In this document: one piece after another, positions 1 to 7,797 of the stretch
How the letters are laid out: every line of letters begins with the position of its first letter
How positions within the stretch are numbered: position 1 is the first letter of the stretch
Translations under genes and position numbers: made by a program
The notes under the pieces: model-generated
The model's input: only the letters and a program-made list of their open reading frames with translations
What the model was told of the DNA's origin: nothing
Databases searched by the model: none
Assembly (NCBI GenBank): GCA_963813375.1
Contig: CAWEYT010000003.1
Span: 1-64,000 of the forward strand
Direction: 5' to 3'
Source of the DNA: DASTFY01 sp963813375
GTDB taxonomy: Bacteria > Actinomycetota > Acidimicrobiia > Acidimicrobiales > Ilumatobacteraceae
DNA length: 64,000 bases

Positions 1-82
1 GTCGAACAGGAGATAGTCACCGCGGCGCGTTGGACATCTCGCTCGAGGGGACCAGCCGGCGGCGGCGCGATGCCGGGCTGGG

Positions 83-1229
83 TCACGCGGCGAGCTCGGC
101 TCGTTGCGGTGGCTCGATGCGCCAGCGGGCGCTGGCGGTGACGCGGAGGTTCTCGGCACCCAGGCGATGGACGAGCTCGTGGTGGAACCAGCAGAGCAAT
201 CCGGTGTTGTGCACGGCGGTGGGCCCTCCGCGGGCCCGACGGTTCTCGGTGATGGATGTCGCAAGCCCATGGGGGTGCGGTGCAACCCTCGTACCGGCAA
301 CAGCGGTCCCGGGTGATGACCGCCTTGGCGATGGCCGGTGACACCGACCGGGTGGCCCGGCCGACGTCGAGCGGTTCGCTCCGCCCTGAGGTGATGACCC
401 GGCTGACGTTGGCGTCCTCGGCCAACCGACGGGCCTGATCGCCGCGGATGACCGCGCCCGACGTGAGCATGGCCGAGCCGCCCGTGCGCGCTTCCAGTAC
501 CTCGAGATCGACGAGGACGACCACATGGGGCCTTCCGAGGCGACCGGTGGTGACCTTGGTCTGGTGGTCCAGGAAGAAGCGTGCCACTGCTCCGAGCGCC
601 CGAGCGCGACGTTCGGCGTAGGGCATGGTCGTGGGCAGCTGCAGCGACTCGACTGCAGTCGACAGCGCGACGTCGAGCATCTCGGCGTCGACCAGGTCCA
701 GGGTGGCCTCGACCGTGGCCCGGTCCGTGCGGCGGCTGATCGTCAGCGACGGCACGACCGGCGTGGACGCGGCGCCGTGCGCCAAGCGGGCCTGTTCGAC
801 TGCTGCCGCCACGTGCTCCACCGGCGTCGTGCGGGCCTGCTCGACCAGCGCCTGCTGCGTCTCCTCGGGCAGGTCCGCCGCACGCACCAACTCTGCCGCC
901 TTCGCCTTCGAGACCTCGCCGGAGGCCATGGCGTCGGCCACGAGGGGCGACTCGGCCAGTTGGACGGCGAGCTCGACGTCGTGCCGACTCGTGCCCCGTC
1001 GTTCCCCGGCCAGTCCTGCGACCCAGCTCGCGGTGTCCCGGGCACCGTCCCGGCGGTGGAGAGCACGCTCGTCGGCCAGGCGGATGGTTCGCAGCCACAA
1101 GGCCTGGAACGTGGTCTGGAGGGCGGCCAGCCGTCGGACCGAGCAAGCCAACGTCTCGTCGTCGCACGCGTCGAGACCGGCGTCCAGCCGATGGAGAGCA
1201 TCGGCGAGGTCATCGAGAGCAGCGAGCAC
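83..1229 (-). CDS. DUF222/13E12-family HNH endonuclease, frameshifted near the 3' end
   Basis: A roughly 380-residue protein of the DUF222 plus HNH type (mycobacterial 13E12 repeat family). Reading from a GTG at 1229, the helical DUF222 region covers about the first 250 residues. The C-terminal HNH core follows, with the zinc-type Cys pair (RYEGC, then a second Cys), DIHHRE, and HNTGLLCWFHH. A single-base break near 225-240 separates DIHHRE from HNTGLLC, so the last 45 residues lie in another frame that stops at 83. No Shine-Dalgarno sequence precedes the GTG; it sits 6 nt after a -10 hexamer, so the transcript is probably leaderless. The gene has its own promoter with a LexA box. The family is thought to be a DNA endonuclease, often repeated or mobile; the cellular role is unknown. 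The break is probably a sequence error, since both sides remain well conserved. Confidence 0.85.
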
Positions 1230-1235
1230 GACCGC

Positions 1236-1264
1236 ACGATAGCGAACGTATGTTCGTCTGTCAA
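1236..1264 (-). promoter_or_regulatory. SOS promoter: TTGACA / TATCGT with LexA box in the spacer
   Basis: On the minus strand a perfect -35 TTGACA (1259-1264) and -10 TATCGT (1236-1241) are separated by exactly 17 bp. The spacer contains the palindrome CGAAC-GTAT-GTTCG (1243-1256), which matches the actinobacterial LexA consensus CGAAC-N4-GTTCG. The GTG start of the HNH gene lies 6 nt beyond the -10, so transcription probably begins at or next to the start codon. LexA bound here would block RNA polymerase, which makes the endonuclease gene damage-inducible. Some M. tuberculosis 13E12 genes are also LexA-controlled, which supports this reading. Confidence 0.85.
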
Positions 1265-1306
1265 GCAGCGGGGCGAATTCCGATCACTCTAGGGGCGATC
1301 CCGTAG

Positions 1307-1560
1307 ATGGCGGTCGGCGATCGCACGGTCGTGGTGGCCAAGGACTACCTCGGAGGACCAGATCCCAAGCTCGCCGACACGCCGGTCGGGATCGAGGATG
1401 CCACGGCAGCCACATCGTCCTCGACCTGGGCGACGGGCGCTACGCCTTCTACGCGCGCCTGAAGCCGGACAGCGTCACCGTCGACGTGGGAGCCGGGTCT
1501 GCAAGGGCGCAGGCACTGCCGACGGGCATCGCCGGGCCACAGGCAATCCTGCGACCGAGC
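1307..1560 (+). pseudogene. Remnant of an M23-type peptidoglycan peptidase
   Basis: Conceptual translation gives a beta-rich stretch typical of LytM/M23 metallopeptidases. It reads GDRTVVVAKDYLG, then after a frame break GSHIVLDLGDGRYAFYARLKP followed by a VDVG segment. In the family this region carries a catalytic His before VLDLG and leads to an HLHFH motif. Here the HLHFH region is missing or scrambled (around GNPATEPSSRF). The fragment has no proper start, no signal peptide and no catalytic C-terminus. It runs directly into an acetyltransferase fragment. I read it as a decayed piece of a larger gene. Part of the damage could be sequencing error. Confidence 0.5.
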
Positions 1561-1569
1561 CGTCGTCGC

Positions 1570-1838
1570 GCTTCCTCATGCTCGAGATCGATCCCGACGA
1601 GGAGGATGGGCGTCCGTTCTGGCTCTGGCGGCTCATGATCGACGCCGCGCATCAACGGCGCGGCTACGGCAGGGCGGCGCTCGATCTCGCGCTCGGGAGC
1701 TTCGTCGCCGCGGTGCCGACGAGTTGTACCGTCATGGATGTCGGGCGAAGCGGGCCCCGAGGCCTTCTACCTGCGCCTCGGATTCGTCCCTACCGGGGAG
1801 ATCGACGAGACGAGATCGTCGCCCGCCTCGTGCTCTGA
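1570..1838 (+). pseudogene. Remnant of a GNAT N-acetyltransferase
   Basis: The translated segment contains the acetyl-CoA binding core of a GNAT enzyme: WRLMIDAAHQRRGYGRAAL, with R/Q-x-x-G-x-G/A. A second-frame segment, GPEAFYLRLGFVPTGEID, is the usual beta6-beta7 end of the SpeG/BltD-like family, and DEIVARLVL with a stop at 1838 lies back in the first frame. At least two compensating frame breaks are therefore present, near 1735 and 1800. The N-terminal third expected for the family is absent and is replaced by the M23 remnant. No start codon with a ribosome site is evident. It is probably a non-functional relic, but an intact gene broken by read errors cannot be excluded. Confidence 0.55.
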
Positions 1839-1892
1839 TCCTGTCGGCTTCGCAGCAGGCCCACCGGCCACCAAGTCGCAGCGCCTGAACCG

Positions 1893-3038
1893 TCAGGGCT
1901 GCACGATGAGCGTGTCGTCGTCGAGCCATTCCGCGCTCCTGCCTCGATCGGCGACCTTGGTCGTGTCGCCCGTGGCGACGTCCACGACGTAGATGGCGCC
2001 GACGTCCACATAGGCGAGCCGCGTCCCGTCGGGCGACATCGTTGGGTAGAAGATGCTCACGATCTCATCGACGAGGGTACGCCGGGAACCCCCGTCGGCG
2101 CCGACGATCACGATGCTGTCGCCGTTGAGATTCGAGGTCGGTGTCACGATCGCCAGCTCCTCCCCGTCCGGGAAGTAGATGGGGAACAGCGCATCCTCGA
2201 GCAGGAGGGTCGGCTCACCGCCGGTGACGGGGACCGACCAGGCGTCCCACCTCGTGTCCGGATCGGTGCCGTGGGGGCGGTGGTAGATCACGCGCTGACC
2301 GTCCGGGCTGAAGCGGGGACCGAGGAACCACGAGCCATTCTCCTCCGTTCCGAGATCGACGACCGTCGTCCGTTCGTCCGTCGTCACGTCGTGGACGACC
2401 AGTTCGCCGAGGTCTTGGCCCGTGCTGTCGCGCTCCTGGTACACGATCCTCGTACCATCGGGCGACCAGCCGCCACCGTTCCGGCCGAGCCCCTCGGTCG
2501 AGGCGAGCGCCTCGACGTCGCTGCCGTCGACGTTGGCGATCGTCACCACGTCCTCTTCCGTGCAGCACGTGCCGAACATGAGCCTGGTGCCGTCGGGCGA
2601 GGCCACATAGCTGAACACGTCCGGTTTGACGATGCTCTCCGGGAGTGCGGTCGGCTGACCCGTGGCCAGATCGAGGAAGTAGGGCGTGTCGGGTGGGATG
2701 ACCGCCGACGCGTCCTCGGCCGGCAACGTCGTGACGGGTGTGGTGACCGGCTCGTTCGCGGGAGCGTCGTCGTCTTGGGCCGATCGCACGAGGGCGATGG
2801 CCGCTACGACCGCGGCGGCCGCGGCGAGGACGGCCACGGTGATCAGGCCGCCTTTCCGGCCGCGTCCGCCGTGGACGTCGGACGGGCTGTCGTGTTCGAC
2901 GGGCGTCTTGAGGTAGTTCATCAACTCCCCCTCGGTCGAAGGTGCATCGGTGCTCGCGGTGACGTGGGCGGCCGCGCGCTGCAGGCTGGCCCGCAGCGTC
3001 GGGCCGAGCTCGCGCTCGAGATCGTCGAGGTCGCTCAT
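1893..3038 (-). CDS. Membrane-anchored TolB/PD40-type beta-propeller protein
   Basis: A 381-residue protein. Residues 1-60 form a charged cytoplasmic N-terminus, residues 64-84 a single membrane helix rich in Ala/Val, then a Thr/Pro linker, and from about residue 115 a propeller. The propeller carries repeated SPDGTR or SPDGQR motifs typical of PD40/WD40-like TolB repeats. The ATG at 3038 overlaps the stop of the upstream ECF sigma factor gene (ATGA), so the two are translationally coupled. The position and topology, with a cytoplasmic N-terminus and one helix directly after an ECF sigma gene, match many anti-sigma factors, although no zinc-binding anti-sigma motif is visible. The propeller may sense an extracytoplasmic ligand. 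The function is inferred from context only. Confidence 0.8.
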   Translation of the reverse strand: MSDLDDLERELGPTLRASLQRAAAHVTASTDAPSTEGELMNYLKTPVEHDSPSDVHGGRGRKGGLITVAVLAAAAAVVAAIALVRSAQDDDAPANEPVTTPVTTLPAEDASAVIPPDTPYFLDLATGQPTALPESIVKPDVFSYVASPDGTRLMFGTCCTEEDVVTIANVDGSDVEALASTEGLGRNGGGWSPDGTRIVYQERDSTGQDLGELVVHDVTTDERTTVVDLGTEENGSWFLGPRFSPDGQRVIYHRPHGTDPDTRWDAWSVPVTGGEPTLLLEDALFPIYFPDGEELAIVTPTSNLNGDSIVIVGADGGSRRTLVDEIVSIFYPTMSPDGTRLAYVDVGAIYVVDVATGDTTKVADRGRSAEWLDDDTLIVQP

Positions 3039-3496
3039 GCGAGTTCCCTCCTCAGACTGAGCAGCGCTCGACGGAGGTCGGATCGGACGGTGCTCGGCGG
3101 GCGCCCGAGCACGGAGGCGATCTCGGTCAGGCTCAGGTCCTGGTAGAAGCGCAGGACCACGACGGCTCGCTGTATCGAGGGCAACGCCCGGACGAGACGC
3201 CACGTCTCGTCGATCTCCGGCTCGCCGGCCGGCTCACCCGCTGAGGTAGCGGTGGCCATGATCCTGGCCGACCGGCGGTGGACGTCGTTGGCCTGGTTGA
3301 CCACCGCACGACGGAGGTACGCGGACGGCTCGTCGATGGTCGGCCAGCGCGGGACCGCGCTGGCAAACACCGTCTGGACGATGTCCTCGGCCTCGGTCCG
3401 GTCGCCGACGAGGAGGTACGCCAACCGCGTGAGAGCCAGCGCTGAAGAGCGGTAGACCGCTTCGAGCGCACGTGGCTCGCTCGACACCTCCCTCAC
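3035..3496 (-). CDS. ECF-type RNA polymerase sigma factor (SigE-like)
   Basis: A 153-residue ECF sigma factor. Region 2 is at residues 10-75 (RLAYLLVGDRTEAEDIVQ, with the -10 recognition helix following). Region 4 is at residues 100-150 (LPSIQRAVVVLRFYQDLSLTEIA and the HTH VLGRPPSTVRSDLRRAL). The length and domain order match the SigE/SigM group of actinobacteria. The stop codon overlaps the start of the propeller gene, which is the likely partner or regulator. Upstream sequence between 3497 and 3580 shows no clear promoter. The regulon cannot be told from this window. Confidence 0.9.
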   Translation of the reverse strand: MREVSSEPRALEAVYRSSALALTRLAYLLVGDRTEAEDIVQTVFASAVPRWPTIDEPSAYLRRAVVNQANDVHRRSARIMATATSAGEPAGEPEIDETWRLVRALPSIQRAVVVLRFYQDLSLTEIASVLGRPPSTVRSDLRRALLSLRRELA

Positions 3497-3580
3497 GTCT
3501 CTCCAGTCGTGCAGGCTCCCCGGATCGTTGCACTTTCGACGAGATGAGGGCGCGGGCGGCGAAGAGCGCGTCCCCGGTCA

Positions 3581-4246
3581 TCACACCTCGCCGCCGAGCG
3601 TGAAGCGGACGTAGCAGTACTGGTCGAGCAGCCGGGCGAGGCTGGCGTCCGGCTGCCCCAGCTCGGCGGCCAGTCGCGGCTCGTCCCAGCCGGTGTCCCG
3701 CAGCAGTTGCCGGGCCCAGCCTCGGCCGAGACGCAGGTGGGCGCCGAAGGCGATTGCATCCCGACCGCCGTGGAGCCGTTCGGCGATCACCTGGTCCCAC
3801 GGTATGACCGCGCGCGGCCGGAGCGCGTACAGCGCCTTGGCCGCGGCCGTCGCTCCCATCGTGCGTTCGGTCCCGGCAACCGTGCGGGCGACCGGCAGGG
3901 AGCTCAGGTCCTCGAACGCGCCACTCAGCCAGGTGATCTGGTCGTCGCTCAGGTCGCTGAGCGGTCCGGTCACGGTGGCGATGTCGACGCTCCGCCGACC
4001 CCACCAGGCCGAGAGACCGACGTCGAAGAGGTCGGGCTCGCCCGGCCGGGCGTAGCGGATGCGGCACCCCCAGGTGTTGAGCCAGCGGTGGAGCGCCCGC
4101 CGGCGCTCGGCGAGTGAGAGGTCGACCTCACCGCCACTCGGCCCGAGCCCCGCGTCACTTCCGTCCACCCCGTACGACGCCGCGAACATCGAGACACCGG
4201 CGCGCACCGCCTCCAGCGTGATCTCCCGATCCTCGAGCGCGGTCAC
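3581..4246 (-). CDS. Hypothetical protein, 221 residues
   Basis: I do not recognise a characterised family. The protein is mostly helical and soluble, without signal peptide or membrane segments. Notable features are a Trp-rich motif (LSAWWGRR near residue 80), RAVIPWDQVIAERLHGG (about residues 145-160), and a C-terminal region LRLGRGWARQLLRDTGW followed by LDQYCYVRF. The PWDQ segment resembles unannotated actinobacterial proteins with a helix-hairpin-helix-like core, but that is only an impression. It lies upstream of, and in the same direction as, the ECF sigma gene with an 84-bp gap, and it diverges from the aminotransferase gene. No function is assigned. Confidence 0.6.
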   Translation of the reverse strand: MTALEDREITLEAVRAGVSMFAASYGVDGSDAGLGPSGGEVDLSLAERRRALHRWLNTWGCRIRYARPGEPDLFDVGLSAWWGRRSVDIATVTGPLSDLSDDQITWLSGAFEDLSSLPVARTVAGTERTMGATAAAKALYALRPRAVIPWDQVIAERLHGGRDAIAFGAHLRLGRGWARQLLRDTGWDEPRLAAELGQPDASLARLLDQYCYVRFTLGGEV

Positions 4247-4320
4247 GCATCGCAGACTACGAACAGGGTTCCCCGCGGCGCCTGGGCCGCGGAGACCTTG
4301 GCCGCCGTAGGGTGCGGTCG

Positions 4321-5379
4321 ATGGGAGATGGCACCCTCGGGCCAGCCGCCGCCTGGCGCCCGGCCCCCGGCTACCTCGACACCGCCACCTATGGCCTCCC
4401 GCCGATCGCCACCGTCGAGGCCGGCCACCGTGCGCTCGACGAGTGGGCCGACGGTTCGGGCCAGTGGCGGGTGTGGAACGACGCCGCGGACACCGCGCGG
4501 AGGTCCTTCGCCGCGCTCGTGGGCGCGACGCCGAGCTCCGTCGCGATCGGCCCGGCCGCGTCCACCTTCCTCGGGTTGGTAGCGGCCAGCCTGCCGGACA
4601 CCGCCGAAGTGGTCGTGGCGGAGGAGGACTTCACCGCGCTGCTGTTCCCGTTCCTCGCCCAGGCGTCGCGCGGCGTCACGGTCCGCCCGGTGCCGCTGGT
4701 GGGCCTCGCCGACGCCGTCACGGAGCGGACGACGTTGGTGGCGTGGAGCGCGGTCCAGTCTGCCGATGGCCGCATCGCCGACACCGATGCCGTGCTCGAC
4801 GCGGCGGCGACCGCCGGCGCACTGACCGTCGTGGACGCCACCCAGACGTTGCCGTGGTTGCGGGTCCCGCTCGACCGGATCGACGCCACGGTGTGCTCGG
4901 CCTACAAGTGGCTGTGCTGCCCGCGGGGGACGGCCTTCATGGTGGTCTCTCCCGCGCTCTTGTCGATGTGCCGGCCGAGCGCGGCCAGCTGGTTCGCGGC
5001 ACCGGACGTCTACGGCGCGTTCTACGGCCCGCCGCTGCGCCTGGCCGACGACGCCCGCCGCCTGGACCTGTCGCCGGCCTGGCACGCATGGGTCGGCGCG
5101 ACGGCCTCGCTCGACGTGCTGGGCCGGATCGGCATCGACGTGATCCACGACCACGACGTACGGCTGGCCGACGGCTTCCGCCAGAGGCTCGGCATCGCGC
5201 CCACCGGTTCGGCCATCGTGTCGATCGCCGGCCTGGGCGCCGGGATCGAGGACCGGTTGGCGGCGTGCGGCATCAAGGCCGCGGCGCGCGCCGACGGCTG
5301 CCGCTTGTCCTTCCACATCTACAACGACGATGACGATGTCGAGGCGGCCTGCGCCGCGCTCGAGCGCGTCGCTCCCTGA
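4321..5379 (+). CDS. Class V aminotransferase / cysteine desulfurase-like PLP enzyme
   Basis: A 352-residue fold type I PLP enzyme of aminotransferase class V. The PLP aspartate region is VVDATQTLPWL (about residues 175-185), and the Schiff-base lysine lies in SAYKWLCCPRGTAF (about residue 195). The N-terminus YLDTATYGLPP is typical of the isopenicillin-N epimerase/kynureninase-like branch. The active-site Cys loop of true cysteine desulfurases is not visible, so amino-acid epimerase, lyase or aminotransferase activity is equally possible. I chose ATG 4321 because a TAGGGT -10 hexamer (4308-4313) precedes it by 7 nt; GTG 4312 would be too close to it. The MFS gene follows almost immediately and may be co-transcribed. 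Confidence 0.85.
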   Translation: MGDGTLGPAAAWRPAPGYLDTATYGLPPIATVEAGHRALDEWADGSGQWRVWNDAADTARRSFAALVGATPSSVAIGPAASTFLGLVAASLPDTAEVVVAEEDFTALLFPFLAQASRGVTVRPVPLVGLADAVTERTTLVAWSAVQSADGRIADTDAVLDAAATAGALTVVDATQTLPWLRVPLDRIDATVCSAYKWLCCPRGTAFMVVSPALLSMCRPSAASWFAAPDVYGAFYGPPLRLADDARRLDLSPAWHAWVGATASLDVLGRIGIDVIHDHDVRLADGFRQRLGIAPTGSAIVSIAGLGAGIEDRLAACGIKAAARADGCRLSFHIYNDDDDVEAACAALERVAP

Positions 5380-5429
5380 CGGCTATCGGCGCCCCGTCCG
5401 AACGCTCGCTGTCAGCCGTCACGGCCGCG

Positions 5430-6614
5430 ATGGCGGTGGCGTGCGGCCTGGCTGTCGCCACCATCTACTACGCGCAGCCGTTGCTCGACCTGTTGGCCGC
5501 CGACTTCCATGTCAGCCGGGGCACGGCGACCCTGCTGATCACCGCCAGCCAGCTCGGCTACGCGGTCGGCATCCTCCTCGTCGTCCCTCTCGGCGACCTC
5601 CTCGAGAACCGCCGCCTCGTCGTCACCCTTCTGCTGGCCGGTGCCGGCGCGCTGCTCCTCGCCCTCGCGTCGTGGAGCTTCGCCGTCTTCGCGTTCGCCT
5701 CACTGACCATCGGGGTGACGGCCTGCGTGGCGCAGCTCCTCATCCCGTTCGCCGCCAACCTCGCCCCGGACGACCGTCGAGGCCGGGTGGTCGGCCGCGT
5801 CATGAGCGGTCTGCTGCTGGGCATCCTCCTGGCTCGAACGGTGGCGAGTTGGGTGGCCGAGGCCGCCGGCTGGCGGACCGTGTACGTCGTCGCGACGGCG
5901 GCCACCGTCCTGACCGCGCTGGTGTTGCGGCGGCTCCTGCCCTGCCGACAGCCCGAGGGGACCGAGCACTACGGGCAGCTCCTGCACTCGATGGTCGCTC
6001 TCGTCCGCGAGGAGCCGACCCTGCGCCGCCGGGCCTTCGTCCAGATGCTCTTCTTCGGCGCGTTCAGCGCCTTCTGGACGACGGTGGCCTACGAGCTCAT
6101 CGACGCGCACGGGCTGACCCATGTGGGCGTGGGCCTGTTCGCCCTGGTCGGCGCGGCCGGTGCCGCGGCGGCCCCTGTCGCCGGCACGCTGGCCGACCGC
6201 GGCTACGGCCGACCGGCCCGAGGAGCGATGGCGGTGGTCGGGATCCTCGCCCTCGGGCTCGCCGGATTGGGCGACGCGTCCGTCCTGCTCCTCGCGGCGG
6301 CCGGCTTCCTGCTCGACGTCGCCGTCCAAGGCCACCAGGTGCTCAGCCAGCGCGACGTCTACTCGCTCCGGCCTGATGCCCGGTCGCGCTCGAACACCAT
6401 CTACATGACCATCATCTTCGCGGGAGGTGCGCTCCTCACCGCCGCCGCAGGCGTCCTGTACGAGGCCGCTGGATGGACGGCCGTCACCGGGTTCGCCGCA
6501 TCCCTTCTCGGTCTCGCTCTGCTCGTGTGGCTGGTGGTGCCTGAACCCGGTCAGGTGACCGGCGGGCGACGGGCCAGGAAGCGGAGCCGGGCGGCCCGGG
6601 CATCCCAGGCGTAG
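5430..6614 (+). CDS. MFS transporter, drug/metabolite exporter type
   Basis: A 12-helix major facilitator of the DHA1 type. The first helix ends in the YYAQPLLDLLA motif characteristic of the YnfM/sugar-efflux-like branch. The loop 2-3 signature reads GDLLENRRLVV, and the halves are joined by a short cytosolic linker near residue 190. The ATG at 5430 would leave almost no cytosolic N-terminus, and the frame stays open back to about 5376 (CTG), so the true start may lie a few codons upstream, overlapping the aminotransferase stop. The last 64 bp overlap the convergent RDD gene. The substrate is unknown; pairing with the PLP enzyme suggests export of an amino-acid-related compound. Confidence 0.85.
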   Translation: MAVACGLAVATIYYAQPLLDLLAADFHVSRGTATLLITASQLGYAVGILLVVPLGDLLENRRLVVTLLLAGAGALLLALASWSFAVFAFASLTIGVTACVAQLLIPFAANLAPDDRRGRVVGRVMSGLLLGILLARTVASWVAEAAGWRTVYVVATAATVLTALVLRRLLPCRQPEGTEHYGQLLHSMVALVREEPTLRRRAFVQMLFFGAFSAFWTTVAYELIDAHGLTHVGVGLFALVGAAGAAAAPVAGTLADRGYGRPARGAMAVVGILALGLAGLGDASVLLLAAAGFLLDVAVQGHQVLSQRDVYSLRPDARSRSNTIYMTIIFAGGALLTAAAGVLYEAAGWTAVTGFAASLLGLALLVWLVVPEPGQVTGGRRARKRSRAARASQA

Positions 6615-7066
6615 ACCACCGCCGACCCCGCAAGCAGGTCGTGCAGGGCGCGCCGGTCCCGCTTGAGGAGGATCAGCAGGAACCCGAATCCGAGCAGGAG
6701 GAAGCTGAGAGGGAACAGGAGCACGCGCGCCGTGGCTCTTCCCGCACTGAGGTCCGTACCGTCGGCTCGGACCGCCCGGAGGCCGACGACGGCCATGCCG
6801 AAGGTCCGTCCTCCGACCGCGAGCGGGTAGGCGCAGTAGAAGACGGCCCACGCCACGAAGGCGATTCCAGAGACGAGCGGGAAGTCGGCCAGTCTGAAGG
6901 TGTCGCCGGTCACCACCGTCACCATGTAGTCGATCGCCTGGCCGGCCAGCGCGAACAAGGCGCCGATCGCGAGGATGTCGATGACGAACCCGCCGAAGCG
7001 GGTCACGAAGCCTGCGTAGGTCCCCTGGAGGCTGACCAGCTGGTCAGGATGGGCGCGCGAGGTCAT
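6551..7066 (-). CDS. RDD-family membrane protein
   Basis: A 171-residue protein of the RDD family. After a short N-terminus (YAGFVTRFGGFVIDILAI) come membrane helices at about 25-50, 70-95 and 110-135. The conserved RDD signature residues Arg (TRFGG) and Asp (FVID) are present, with PLAVGGRTFGMAVVGLRAV in the middle. Family members are poorly characterised; some are proposed transporters. It is the last gene of a three-gene overlapping unit: its ATG overlaps the stop of the nonapeptide-repeat gene (ATGA), which in turn overlaps the WS/DGAT gene. That coupling suggests a common membrane or storage-lipid process. Confidence 0.85.
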   Translation of the reverse strand: MTSRAHPDQLVSLQGTYAGFVTRFGGFVIDILAIGALFALAGQAIDYMVTVVTGDTFRLADFPLVSGIAFVAWAVFYCAYPLAVGGRTFGMAVVGLRAVRADGTDLSAGRATARVLLFPLSFLLLGFGFLLILLKRDRRALHDLLAGSAVVYAWDARAARLRFLARRPPVT

Positions 7067-7797
7067 GTCGCCCGTGCCTCGACGACGTCCGGCAGGTGGT
7101 GCGGCGGCCCGTGGGGCTGGTCCAACGGGCGCCGCAGCAGCCGGTCCACCCAGCGGTGCACGAGGCCATCCAGGCCGACGCCCGCGCTGCGGGCGGCGTC
7201 GAGCGCCTCCCCAGCCACCCCGGTCGTGGCCTTCGTGATGATGGCGCCGAGCTCGGTCCGCTCCACCAACGCTTCCACGTCCACTCGCTCCAGCAACGCG
7301 TTCAGGTCGACCTTGGCGACGATCTGGTCCATGTCGAGCCTGCTGACCAGGGCGTTGACGTCGATCTGGGTGAGGAGTGCGTTCACCAGCGCGACGATCA
7401 CTTCGAAGTCGAGCTGCGCCAGCACCCGACTCAGGTCGACGCGATCGATGATCAACCCGATGTCGATCCGCTCGACCAGGGCGTCGAGGTCGAGGCGCTC
7501 GACCACCGCCTGGACATCGATCCGCGCGACGAGGGCGTCGAGGTCGAGGCGCTCGACGAGCGCCTGCACGTCGATCTGGTCGAGCACGCCCTGGACATCG
7601 ACCCGGTCGACGATGGCCTGAACGTCCAGACGGTCGACGACCTCATCGACGTCGATGGCGTCGACGACTCCTGGGGCCACCTCGTTGATGACCGACTGCA
7701 GCACGGCCGTGGCGTCGTCGATGAGGGTGCCCAACCGCCCCCGACGGGCCGGTCGCGCGCCACTCGTGGGCGGCCGCGGGGCCGCCGTCTCAGGCAC
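7063..7797 (-). CDS. Nonapeptide-repeat protein ([LIV]D[VL]xx[LIV][LIV]xR)
   Basis: A 244-residue protein whose middle part, about residues 45-195, is almost entirely a 9-residue repeat of the form [LIV]-D-[VL]-x-x-[LIV]-[LIV]-x-[RKQ]. I count about fifteen copies, for example VDVQGVLDQ, IDVQALVER and LDLDALVAR, interrupted once by a 7-residue insertion (VALVNALLTQ). At DNA level this gives a 27-bp periodicity. The hydrophobic/acid/basic spacing suggests a regular solenoid or an amphipathic helical array. No signal peptide or membrane helix is seen. The N-terminus is Pro/Arg-rich and the C-terminus Pro/His-rich. It overlaps the WS/DGAT gene upstream by 8 bp and the RDD gene downstream by 4 bp, implying coupled translation. 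Function unknown. Confidence 0.8.
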   Translation of the reverse strand: MPETAAPRPPTSGARPARRGRLGTLIDDATAVLQSVINEVAPGVVDAIDVDEVVDRLDVQAIVDRVDVQGVLDQIDVQALVERLDLDALVARIDVQAVVERLDLDALVERIDIGLIIDRVDLSRVLAQLDFEVIVALVNALLTQIDVNALVSRLDMDQIVAKVDLNALLERVDVEALVERTELGAIITKATTGVAGEALDAARSAGVGLDGLVHRWVDRLLRRPLDQPHGPPHHLPDVVEARAT

